Shown in pieces: positions 22,030-32,205 of a stretch of 64,000 nt of DNA; the first letter of the stretch is position 1, and every line of letters begins with the position of its first letter. The translations under genes were made by a program, and so were the position numbers. The DNA is from Hyparrhenia diplandra (taxonomy: Eukaryota > Streptophyta > Magnoliopsida > Poales > Poaceae). The notes beneath the pieces are model-generated. The model did no database searches. It saw nothing but the letters and a program-made list of their open reading frames with translations, and had not been told where the DNA came from. The stretch covers positions 1 through 64,000 of the forward strand of contig JADLZK010000229.1 in NCBI GenBank assembly GCA_015847255.1, in the 5' to 3' direction.

Positions 22030-23130
22030 ACAAGAGGAAGCTTGTCTACAAGAGTAAATCACCACACATGGGATGAACCGTACCTCTTCGGTAATCGCTC
22101 AAATGGGCTACTCGAGAAGGTGTGTACCATCGAAGAAGGAATCAAGATTATTGAAAGATGTCACTCAAAGATCATATGGAGGACATTATGGGGCACTCGA
22201 ACACACGCAAAGATCCGGCAAAGTGGATTTTTCTCGCCCAACCATGTATCAAGACACAAAGGGCTTGTTTGGATGTTGCCTCCCAGGCAGCTCGACGCCG
22301 AGCAATGCTCCCAAGCGTTGGATTTCGGTCGCCTTGGGGCTGCAATCATTTGCTGGCGGGCAAGCCCAGCGAGGGCGGCATCCAAACAGACAAAAAGATT
22401 TCATCCGAAGATGTGGAGCTTGTTAGAGGCACGGCAATATCAATTCAAGAGATGCCATGCCACTCACTACCAATCTTGATTGAACTCTTTGATGTGGGGG
22501 AATTGACTACATGAGACCATTTCCAAAATCTGGTAATTATGAATACATATTGTGGCGATTGATTATGTTTCTAAATGGGTTGAGGCCATGCCATGCAAAG
22601 TCAGCGATAATAGAAGCTCCAAGAGGATGTTTGAAGAAATAATATTTCCAAGATTTGGCGTACCAAGGATGGTGATCGGTGATGGAGGATCCCACTTAAT
22701 TGACCGAAGATTTCAACAATACCTATCAAGACATGGGATCCATCACAACGTCGCTACAGCTTATCACCCTCGCACCGTGTGGCCAAGCGAGACATCAAAT
22801 AAACAAATCAAGAATATTCTTCCAAAGATGGTGAACGAGATGGGAACAAAATGGAAGGACAAAGCTACGAGGAAGCATTATGGGCATACAAGACAGCCCT
22901 ACAAGACACCAATTGGAATGTCACCCTATCAACTCATCTACGGAAAGACACTGTCACTTGCCTCGTTGAGCTAGAATTCAAAGCTCATTGGGCAATCAAA
23001 AGATGGAATATGGATTTAGAAGTCTTTGGAATGAAGAGAAAGATGCAACTATCGAGCTCGATGAGTGGCGTGAAAAAGCTTATCACAACGCCAAGATTTA
23101 CAAAGAGAGAAAAAATAGACAAGTGTCCGC
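22030..23130 (+). pseudogene. Athila-type integrase, interrupted by a MITE
   Basis: The H2C2 zinc-binding domain spans about 22042-22440 and is interrupted at 22262-22389 by a small hAT-like MITE; FIRRCGAC supplies Cys ligands after it. The core follows at 22552: AIDYVSKWVEAMP with the first Asp, FGVPRMVIGDGGSHL with the second, and a degenerate WPSETSNKQIK where the Glu is expected. A C-terminal part ends about 23110 (AYHNAKIYKER in another frame). Multiple frameshifts make it non-functional. Confidence 0.82.
22262..22389. mobile_element. hAT-like MITE, 128 bp
   Basis: The insert starts GGCTTGTTTGGATG and ends GGCATCCAAACAG, inverted ends of the (C)TTGTTTGGATG type. Flanks are ACACAAAG (22254-22261) and ACAAAAAG (22390-22397), an 8-bp TSD with one mismatch. 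Removing it rejoins integrase zinc-finger coding sequence (TKDFIRRCGAC). Confidence 0.75.
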
Positions 23131-23160
23131 CATTAAAACAATGGGTACTTAGATGCCCGC

Positions 23161-24910
23161 TGTTGGTATACCTTATAGCATAAAATATAGAGGTTTTTAA
23201 AACGAAAATAACGGCTTAAAATGAATATCAACATAGTATAGGGACTTTACTTGACATAATTCCATGAGTTTTGGTGATTTATATATTTTCGGGGATTAAA
23301 CAGAAAATGCCCAAGAGTTTGCAAGCCCTACGCCATAAAGACGTATCCGTGAAGTAATCCAACTTGGAACCCACGCAAGAACATTCTAGAAGAGACCAGA
23401 GAGCACCAAAAGGAAGGTGGGGCCCACTGGCAGCCAGAGGCGGCCGCCGCCCTATGGCGGCGGCGGCCGCCCTTGTGGGGCCCCCCGTCGCCCGGCGCCG
23501 TAGGTCGGTTCACAACCGCCATTAAGAAGAGATCTACACCGTTGCTCAAGGTCGGTTTGATCCAAGGGCTATCGTGCATCGCCTAGGGCTATATAACAAG
23601 ACCCCCTGACCCCTGGGTGAAACCCTAATTCATTCTAATTCATTCCAACTCCAAGTCATCAAGTCAAGATCCCAAGCCCTAGTTCCACCATATTAGAGCA
23701 TTAGCTATCTAGGCTAGTTCTAGAGAAAGTCAAGTATTGTCTTGATTCTCGATCGTCAAGAAGCGTGGGAGCCGAGCTTCTCGTGGCTTCTCTCTTGTAT
23801 TTGATCTTGTAAGTATTTTGGTTATTTACAATTGCTATGACGTTGCTCTATTTAATGATTATATTCTTAGTTATATGTTCCAATGCTATTATGATTATAT
23901 ATCTAGTATAGCTAGATTGTCTTTATATTCAAGCATGGAGTCGTATAGCGCCCCCTTAGATGCGCACTATGTGGGTGGTCAACACTGTGTAAACGTGGTG
24001 TTTATACAACGTTTGCCTGCGACATCACCCTATATTCCGGGATGTGTGGTAGATCGTGGATGTGACACTCCCATTGAGTCCTTTGGAGTCCACTCCCCGA
24101 ATGTAGGGCTAGTTGAACTTTGTTACTATGGTAGGTTGGTTTTGTTCCTAATCTTCCTTAGTAATATTCACCATGTGTAGATATATTGCTTTCCTGCCAT
24201 GATTGCTAGGTGTATTGCACTAATCTTAGTATGCATTGACATATAAGTAGGAGTAACATAGGAATATTCTGTCTATTCTACCTATATTATCTAATTGCCC
24301 TTTTATGACACATTCTAGTGGCATACGATGATCTTTGACTTGGCCCTTATCATTTATTTTTATCTTTATATGACTTACCCCTTTTCAGAGTAGTTAGATT
24401 ACATTTGGTTATTCTACTTTACAACACTGCGAGTGACCTCAATCAATCTACCCATATCCTACCCCTTCCTTGTGGTAATATATAAATACGATACCTGGAC
24501 TTACTCCCGGTGAAGTGCTACATTGGTGTTTCTATCTGTGCGCTTGCAGATATCATATTCATATTAATTGCAAGAGAATCAAGTGTCATATTAAGAATAC
24601 CATCGTGCATTTCTTAGCGTTGTTAACTAGGGTGACAGACTAGTTTAAGAGGGCAATGCTAGAATGTGTGGTATAGCTTTTGTACCTATCTTGGTGAGAT
24701 TAACTCCACCATAGATAATGTTACAGAGTCACACACCATAACTAACACCGTCTAACTTTATTAACTATCCACTCTAACTTTTATTAGAATGTGAGATTAA
24801 TTCCATATCCAAGCTAACTTATTAGATAGATACCATTTATACATTTCTGGCGCCGTCCTAAGAGTGGGTCTTAATCCATTCTTTTGTGATTGCGTTAAGA
24901 AATGTCAACA
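23161..24910 (+). repeat. 5' LTR of element 2
   Basis: The boundaries are fixed by the TSD on the left and the PBS on the right. A TATA-like CTATATAA is at 23589-23596, followed by AAACCCTAATTC. A GC-rich palindromic insert around 23440-23475, with GGCGGCCGCCGCC and its near-inverse flanking CTATGG, is absent from the other LTR. Confidence 0.9.
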
Positions 24911-24918
24911 AGCATTTC

Positions 24919-24935
24919 TGACGCCGTTGCCGGGG
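24919..24935 (+). promoter_or_regulatory. Primer binding site of element 2
   Basis: TGACGCCGTTGCCGGGG differs at one base from the Athila-type PBS TGGCGCCGTTGCCGGGG and lies eight bases after the LTR end. Confidence 0.75.
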
Positions 24936-25079
24936 AAGGGTGCTAGCCAAACAAACACACATATTTGGATAGATTGATATCACTTGCATCACGTAAAGTA
25001 TTGAGGGCACCATTAGTCACTACTCGAACAGGATTACCCTTGTTTTGTCTACTTGTGTTTATCTTATGCAGGGTAATGG

Positions 25080-25930
25080 ATGAATTGGAGTGGCCGTCCG
25101 GATAATTATATTGAAGATCCAGAAATATCAGAAGGGCAAAATCCAAGCTTAGAAAAACTCCAACACCTTCTGTCCCGGACGATCATTAATCATGGAGAAG
25201 CTTAACACCAGTTTTTGAGGCCATGACTATAAGATACTATGAGGGTTCTCTATTTCAGCTACGGTCAATAGGCTGGCAGTTGAGATTGGAGACGATGACT
25301 TCAAACTCAATCCTAGGCTCATCAACATGTTACAAGCTAGCCAATTTTGTGGAAAAGCACACGAAGATGTGAGTGCTCATCTCCAACGTTTTCGTGGAGG
25401 TCTACAGTACTTACACCATTAAGAAGAGTACCAAGAGACGCCATTCTACTTCTCCTCCTCCCATTTTCACCATTGGGGAAGGCAAAGTAGTGGTTCTACG
25501 CTGATAAAGAAGAATACTACATGGTCACTCTGCTCTACTGCCTTCCTAGTCAAGCTCTTTCCTATAGGCAATACAAATGCCTTACGGAAAAGTTATCCAA
25601 TTTCCAGCAACAACATGATGAATCTGTCCCAGAAGTGTGGGAGCACTTCCAAGATTATATTTCTGAATAACCACATCATGGGATGTATAGTTGGCTACTC
25701 ATGGAGACCTTCTACCACGAGTTCAACTAAGTACTCGTGAGACCATGGATGTTGTTGTTGAGGTGCTTTCCTATCACTTACACTCATTAAATCTATTGAA
25801 CTTGTGGAGAAGATACCTTCCAACCAGAGATGGAATGAAGAACGTCAACCCTACAAAAGATCAAGAGGAATGCACTAGCTTAAAAAGGGCACACAGTCAA
25901 CAACTGCCCAAAAGATTGAAGAGGATGTGA
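25080..25930 (+). pseudogene. Athila-like gag remnant of element 2
   Basis: Shifting frames give EIGDDDFKLNPRLINMLQAS and KAHEDVSAHLQRF (25284-25395), then YKCLTEKLSNFQQQHDESVP and VWEHFQDYISE (25570-25670). These match the capsid region of Athila gag. A short Cys/His-like stretch precedes an Asn- and Gln-rich run at 25927. No single frame is open for more than about 80 codons, so gag must be supplied by another element. Confidence 0.7.
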
Positions 25931-27000
25931 GCTACAACAATAACAACAACTATCGTCCTCAACAGAATCAAGGTTGGAACCAACAAAGGCCCAGCTACCA
26001 AGGTTTTTACATCAAAGAGTTTGAAAGAAAGGATGAAAAGATGACTCCCTACCACCTGATAAAGAAGATCCATGGAGACCGTCATCCCCATCAGAATTGG
26101 AGCCACACCATTGAGGCCACGCTATATGACTTTGGCTCAAGCATAAGCATCATGCCTAAAGCTTGCAGACCAGTCACCCAGCTACCCCAAAGGAATACTT
26201 GAAGATGTGAAGTATGATTGGACACTCATACGTGCTAGCAGACTTTACGGTTATTGGAACAATGAGGAGATTAAAACAACACCAATCATATTAGGCCGAC
26301 CGTTCTTGAGCACGGCCAAAGCTATCACCTACACCATCAGTTCAAAAATCTTCTTCACCATCAAACGGAGAAAGGAGAGATTCAACTTCAAGAACAAGAC
26401 ATTTACATCTCCTGCTCACCTACGAACACCATACCTCTGTGAGTTAACACCAGAACCTATGATCAAAACCATCAAAAAAAAAAGAGAGAGGAAGAAGAAC
26501 AAAAAACAAGAAGGCTCAGCCTACAAAAAAGATTCAGGCATCCCGACCATAGCATGTTCCATCAACCAGTTGACCTTCAACAATACTTATTGATACGGGA
26601 TCCAGCATCAACCTAATGGCAAAGGTAATATAAACTATTTAGTAAGATGCCTTGTACCCAACCTATGTGCAGCTGCAGATGCGGACAAATCATGCCGATT
26701 TCTGGAAGGAATTGCTAGAGACATACCCGTATAAATCAATGAGCACTATGTCCTCACCAACTTCTTAGTCATGGACATGGGGGAAGAACAGGATCCACCA
26801 CTAGTGTTGGGGAAATCATTCCTCAACACCACGCACGTCATCATCTACATCGATCGGGAGAGATCCACTTCCAGTTCCCTACTGAAAAAGGTATGCTTGT
26901 ACTTTAATAGTTACACTAATTATGAACAACCAAAGAAGAACAGGTCAGCATGCAAGGAGCAAGCTTGGGGGAGGAAGGCCAATTCCTCTACAAGATGATC
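25927..27000 (+). pseudogene. Protease-like remnants of element 2, two copies
   Basis: Near 26125-26155 the frame reads LYDFGSSISIMPKA, an Athila-type aspartic protease site with D-F-G in place of D-L-G. TTPIILGRPFLSTAKA (26279-26330) is the conserved C-terminal strand of the domain. A similar strand, PPLVLGKSFLNTTHVIIYID, occurs again at about 26795-26855, so a second protease C-terminal segment or a duplicated region is present. Reading frames are broken between them. Confidence 0.7.
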
Positions 27001-30000
27001 CATCGTACTCTTCCTCTTCACATACCCTCGTCACTCCACACGCTGGTTTGAAACCTCTCCATTCACTATTGTTTTTTTTTTCCACAAGTTTGAATAATTT
27101 TGTTGCATGGAGATTAAACTAAAGGTTGAATAAAATCATTCCTTTAGAAGAGCTAAGTGAATACTTAAACATGAGATAAATGATCTATGCTAAAATCTTC
27201 AGCCAAAACTTTTTGGTAGCATAGAAAGCGACCTTAAGCCCTGTGACAACACTATCCTTGTTACTACTTGTATATTCCTTCGGGTATGTGTTGTCCACTA
27301 ACGACACAGGAATAAAACCATAAGAGGAGCGAAAAGGTCCTAACACAATTCAAAGGACAAGAAAGAAAGGATGATGAAATAAAGGAGACAAGTTAGGAAC
27401 AAGATACACAAGAGGCCAAGTAACGAAAGCTTCAAGAAGAAGGAAAGAACCACTACAAGGTGTTACAAAGGCCGTCACACTCCAATAATAAGGTAACATC
27501 TTGAGGTAAGTTGTCATTAATTAAGCTTTACCTTAATTATGGCCTGTTCATAAATAATGAATCAAACATGTTAGAGTAACAACCTCGCTTGATCTAGCTT
27601 TATTAGCTCAACTTGTTTTGTTTCTTTAATTGTTCCTAGACACCATCCTCCTAATCTCATAGTCCCCAATAAGTCAAAACGTTGTGCATCCAGCGTTGGA
27701 AGATAATCATAATCATTAAACCATTGATGCCCAATTTTGCTGATCTTATCACCCCTTGTCGTAAATGAAGAAAATAATAATAATAATAAACATTAACTCT
27801 ATCTTGTTTAATGTACCTAAGGTTTGAGAATAATGAATAAAGTTATGGTTCTCGTTGGTGTTTTCCCACCGGGGCCCCCATGCACTTGATCTCTACCTTG
27901 TCTTTGCAAACAAGACACACTTCGAGCAAAATGTGGAGGAGTCCTGTCACTCCCCAAAATTCTATAAGTATGTGTCCTGAACCCACAAGGTATGCACACT
28001 AAACAAGATGTTGCCCACTTCCACTATCAAAGCTTCACTTCAAACCATGGGACCAACAAAGAACAAGGGTGATGCCATCATCTCAAGAGACTTAACCGCC
28101 AAGATCCAATAATGCACTTGAGAAGTGAGTAAGGTAAGAAGTCTTGTTTGGAGGACTTTAAATCCCCGAACCTTCACCGAAAGGTAATTCGGTAAGTTAT
28201 CCATATTAAATTATTAGCATTGCATATTTACTTTCTCCAATTGCATAGCATATTTCCCTTTTCCAAATTGCATTAGAAAAGATAATAAAAAAGTTTAGTG
28301 CTTTCCTTTGTTTAAAAACCTAAAGCCCCATGTGAGTAAATCTGAGGTTTAACACCCTTAGAGATATTTTTTGTGGTGGCATAAAAAAAATAAAATAAAG
28401 ATGCATTCATAAGTTCTTCATCTTTTCTTACATACAAATAAAGAAAACCCCCAAAAAAATATACTTTTTCGCTAAAAGATCCCCAGGCGACAAAAGTAAA
28501 GTGGCTAAACTCTAACGCCTAATCAAGTTCCACTAGCTTTGTTGTCTATTTGAGTTTAGCAGATTTCCGAAAGGAGAGAGACATGATGAGCCGACACCAT
28601 TGTCACCATCTACCTCAACTTCCACATCATTAACCCGATTTTCCAATCTAGCTTGGGGGAGAGCACCCCCAGTTATCCTGATAAGTATCTCTACTACTAC
28701 TACTATTATTACTAGCTAGATATTTGGTTTGCTTAGTTTGCTTAAGTTGCTTCGAGTGAGTCTACATAATCTTTAAAGAGTCTTAATAAATGATCAAGAG
28801 AGAGTGTACACCTTTACGCTTTTGCTCAACTAAAAAGAACTTAAAAATAAAGGAGATGATGAATAGTTGCTCCGTCTAATTCCTTTCAAGTACCTAGCTT
28901 TCAAGCTTAATTTCTCTCGAAGCTTAAATGTAAAACTGCTTTGACTTGAGATCTACTCTGAACCTGAAATCTGTGGATTGCAAATGCTTGCTCTAGAGTC
29001 TAGGTAATTGACGGATATGATATATGAAAGTTTTGAGCTGCTATTTCTCTTACTCCTAGTGACACTAGATTTCTGGAGATTTATCTTTTGAAAATTATAC
29101 AAATACACATGATAAGTTCCTGTATGATAGAGTGTTGAAACTCTACCACAGCCATATATACATGCTCCATAGATTAGGAAAACCCTTTGATATATATAGG
29201 CTGCTTGCTTTGCATTGAGTTTGGTCAATCTTTGTCGACCCTTAGAAACTTGTCATGCTGATGTACACTCCATCCATCCATCCACCACATCCATATATTC
29301 CATTCCACTAGACTACACTCATATATATATGCTGCTTCTATCCTGGAAGTACGCATCCACCATACACATCCATTATATATATATATCCGCCAAATATGTT
29401 CCACTCCTATCCTGGGAGAAGAGCAACCAAAAATATTCCATCCATTCCAGTCAACAATCTTATAAAGCTCTAGTACTTTTGTCTATCTCTAAAAAAGTTT
29501 ATGGCAAAAAGAGACTTGGGTTGTTTTAGTTAAAAAAAAAGAGGGGAGATGAAAAATGGACAAGTGTCCTACGGGCGAGTAGAGCCTACCTCCCTAAGAG
29601 AAAAAGAGAATAAAGGAGAGTTAAAAAATGGACAAGTGTCCAAAATGAAAACAATGGGTACTTAGATGCCCGCCTCTCCATAAAAAAAATGCAACCCAGG
29701 TTCTCTCAAGTGTTTTCAAGTTTCAAAAGAGAGATGATTTTTCAAAGAGCTAGAAAAGAATTAGACTTTTTCTCATCACATTCATTCCATTCATTTCACA
29801 CCTACCATCATATTCATTTCATTCCATCATGCACATGCATCAGTGTGACTCGTGACTTTGGATCCATTGCTTGAACTTACAATATATGCTTAGTAAGTGA
29901 ATTTAGTTTTCTCACCACCTATGAACTCCAGATATAAGCTTTTAGATGTAGGGTGAGAGAGAAGAAGGCATAGTGTCCAACTGCCTTAGTCCAAAAATAC

Positions 30001-30390
30001 TACATACTATGAGAGAAAGGCAAAACAACCTTATTGCCTTAGTGAGGATCCACCAATACCACAAATGAGAGACTTGAAAGGGTCACACTGAAGGAACTTT
30101 GAGTTTTATTTCAAAAATTAGTAAAAAAACTCTGGAATGATGGTTGAACAAAGAGTTTGAGACCTAGTGCTTGACTTGATAGTTCTATCTTTCAATTGCC
30201 CAAGATCACAAGAAAAAGCTACAAGCTCCATGATTAAAGGTAATATGGGTAAGTTGAAGGTTGAAATAGTTTATTCTTATCAGGAGATGAAATTTTGTTT
30301 GAAAGCATGTGTACTTTTGGGGTGTGAAAGCGTTGCGGCAACTCCCCGATCCAACAAACATAGTCTTGCTAGGGACTAGCAAGAGGTAAG
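27001..30390 (+). other. Non-coding interior of element 2
   Basis: About 3.4 kb with no ORF resembling RT, integrase or envelope. AGCTTGGGGGAG occurs at about 26960 and 28650, a purine-rich motif typical of Athila-type interiors. The phrase ATGGACAAGTGTCC is duplicated at about 29555 and 29630. The segment around 29631-29673 is almost the same as the DNA left of element 2 (23120-23160). Short ATT and CTA microsatellites occur at about 27770 and 28693. Confidence 0.6.
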
Positions 30391-30402
30391 CTTTGGGGAG
30401 CT
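30391..30402 (+). promoter_or_regulatory. Polypurine tract of element 2
   Basis: CTTTGGGGAGCT lies immediately before the 3' LTR start TGTTGGTATAC at 30403. Confidence 0.6.
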
Positions 30403-32133
30403 TGTTGGTATACCTTATAGCATAAAATATAGAGGTTTTTAAAACGAAAATAATGGCTTAAAATGAATATCAACATAGTATAGGGACTTTACTGACATAA
30501 TTCCACGAGTTTTGGTGATTTATATATTTTCAGGGATTAAACAGGAAAATGCCCAAGAGTTTGCAAGCCCTACGCCATAAAGACGTATCCGTGAAGTAAT
30601 CCAACTTGGAACCCACGCAAGAACATTCTAGAAGAGACCAGAGAGCACCGAGGAAGGAAGGTGGGGCCCACCGGTAGAGCCAGCGGCGGCCGCCCTTGTG
30701 GGGCCCCTTTGTCGACCTACGCCGTCGTAGGTCGGTTCACAAACCGCCATTAAGAAGAGATCTACACCGTTGCTCAAGGTCGGTTTGATCCAAGGGCTAT
30801 CGTGCATCGCCTAGGGCTATATAACAAGACCCCCTGACCCCTGGGTGAAACCCTAATTCATTCTAATTCATTCCAACTCCAAGTCATCAAGTCAAGATCC
30901 CAAGCCCTAGTTCCACCATATTAGAGCATTAGCTATCTAGGCTAGTTCTAGAGGAAGTCAAGTATTGTCTTGGATTCCTGATCGTCAAGAAGTAGCGGGA
31001 GCCGAGCTTCTCGTGGCTTCTCTCTTGTATTTGATCTTGTAAGTATTTTGGTTATTTACAATTGCTATGACGTTGCTCTATTTAATGATTATATTCTTAG
31101 TTATATGTTCCAATGTCTATTATGATTATATATCTAGTATAGCTAGATTGTCTTTATATTCAAGCATGGAGTCGTATAGCGCCCCCTTAGATGCGCACTA
31201 TGTGGGTGGTCAACACTGTGTAAACGTGGTGTTTATACAACGTTTACCCGCGACATCACCCTATATTAGGGACGTGTGGTAGATCGTGGATGTGACACTC
31301 CCATTGAGTCCTTTGGAGTCCACCCCGAATGTAGGGCTAGTTGAACTTTGTTACTATGGTAGGTTGGTTTTGTTCCTAATCTTTCTTAGTAATATTCACC
31401 ATGTGTAGATATATTGCTTTCTCGCCATGATTGCTAGGTGTATTGCACTAATCTTAGTATGCATTGACATATAAGTAGGAGTAACATAGGAATATTCTGT
31501 CTATTCTACCTATACTATCTAATTGCCCTTTTATGACACATTCTAGTGGCATACGATGATCTTTGACTTGGCACTTATCATTTATCTTTATCTTTATATG
31601 ACTTACCCCTGTTCAGAGTAGTTAGATTACATTTGGTTATTCTACTTTACAACACCGCAAGTGACCTCAATCAATCTACACATATCCTACCCCTTCCTTG
31701 TGGTAATATATAAATACGATACGGACTTACTCGGTGAAGTGCTATATTGGTGTTTCTATCCGTGCGATTGCAGATATCATATTCATATTAATTGCAAGAG
31801 AATCAAGTGTCATATTAAGAATACCATCGTGCATTTCTTAGCGTTGTTAACTAGGGTGACAGACTAGTTTCAGTAGGCATTGCTAGAATGTGTGGTATAG
31901 CTTTTGTACCTATCTTGGTGAGATTAACTCCACCATAGATAATGTTGAGAGTCACACACCATAACTAACACCGTCTAACTTTATTAACTATCCACTCTAA
32001 CTTTTATTGGAATATGAGATTAATTCCACATCCAAGCTAACTTATTAGATAGATACCATTTATACATTGGCGGCGCCGTCCTAAGAGTGGGTCTTAATCC
32101 ATTCTTTTATGATTGCGTTAAGAAATGTCAACA
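30403..32133 (+). repeat. 3' LTR of element 2
   Basis: It is closely similar to 23161-24910; the TATA-like CTATATAA is at 30817-30824. It ends ATGTCAACA before the CCCGC TSD copy. Confidence 0.9.
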
Positions 32134-32166
32134 CCCGCCTCTCTCGAAAAAAAGATAAGAGAAAGA

Positions 32167-32205
32167 ATATATATATACACACATATATATATACATATAT
32201 ATATA
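32167..32205. repeat. (TA)n tract at the left end of the element array
   Basis: An impure TA dinucleotide tract with ACACAC and TACA interruptions. It joins the remaining scrap of Athila element 1 (32139-32166) to family A copy 1. Confidence 0.85.

Larger units (their letters stand above)
17427..23160 (+). mobile_element. Athila-type Gypsy retrotransposon (element 1), 5' part
   Basis: The 5' LTR (17427-18704) is followed by a TGGCGCCGTT-type PBS and plus-strand gag, protease, RT, RNase H and integrase remnants. RT and integrase phrases such as CIDYRKLNKA and AIDYVSKWVEA fit the Athila lineage. The left flank is AGTAG. At 23160 the element is interrupted by element 2 (TSD CCCGC) and continues at 32139-32166 before entering the (TA)n element array. 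Its 3' LTR is not in the window. Coding regions carry many stops and frameshifts. Confidence 0.85.
23161..32133 (+). mobile_element. Complete pol-less Athila-type LTR retrotransposon (element 2), TSD CCCGC
   Basis: LTRs of 1,750 and 1,731 bp begin TGTTGGTATAC and end ATGTCAACA, and CCCGC flanks the element (23156-23160 and 32134-32138). A PBS follows the 5' LTR and a purine tract precedes the 3' LTR. The 5.5-kb interior has only gag and protease-like remnants; I find no RT, RNase H or integrase motif in any frame. It must therefore have been mobilised by an autonomous relative. LTRs are very similar, so insertion is recent relative to element 1. Confidence 0.9.
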
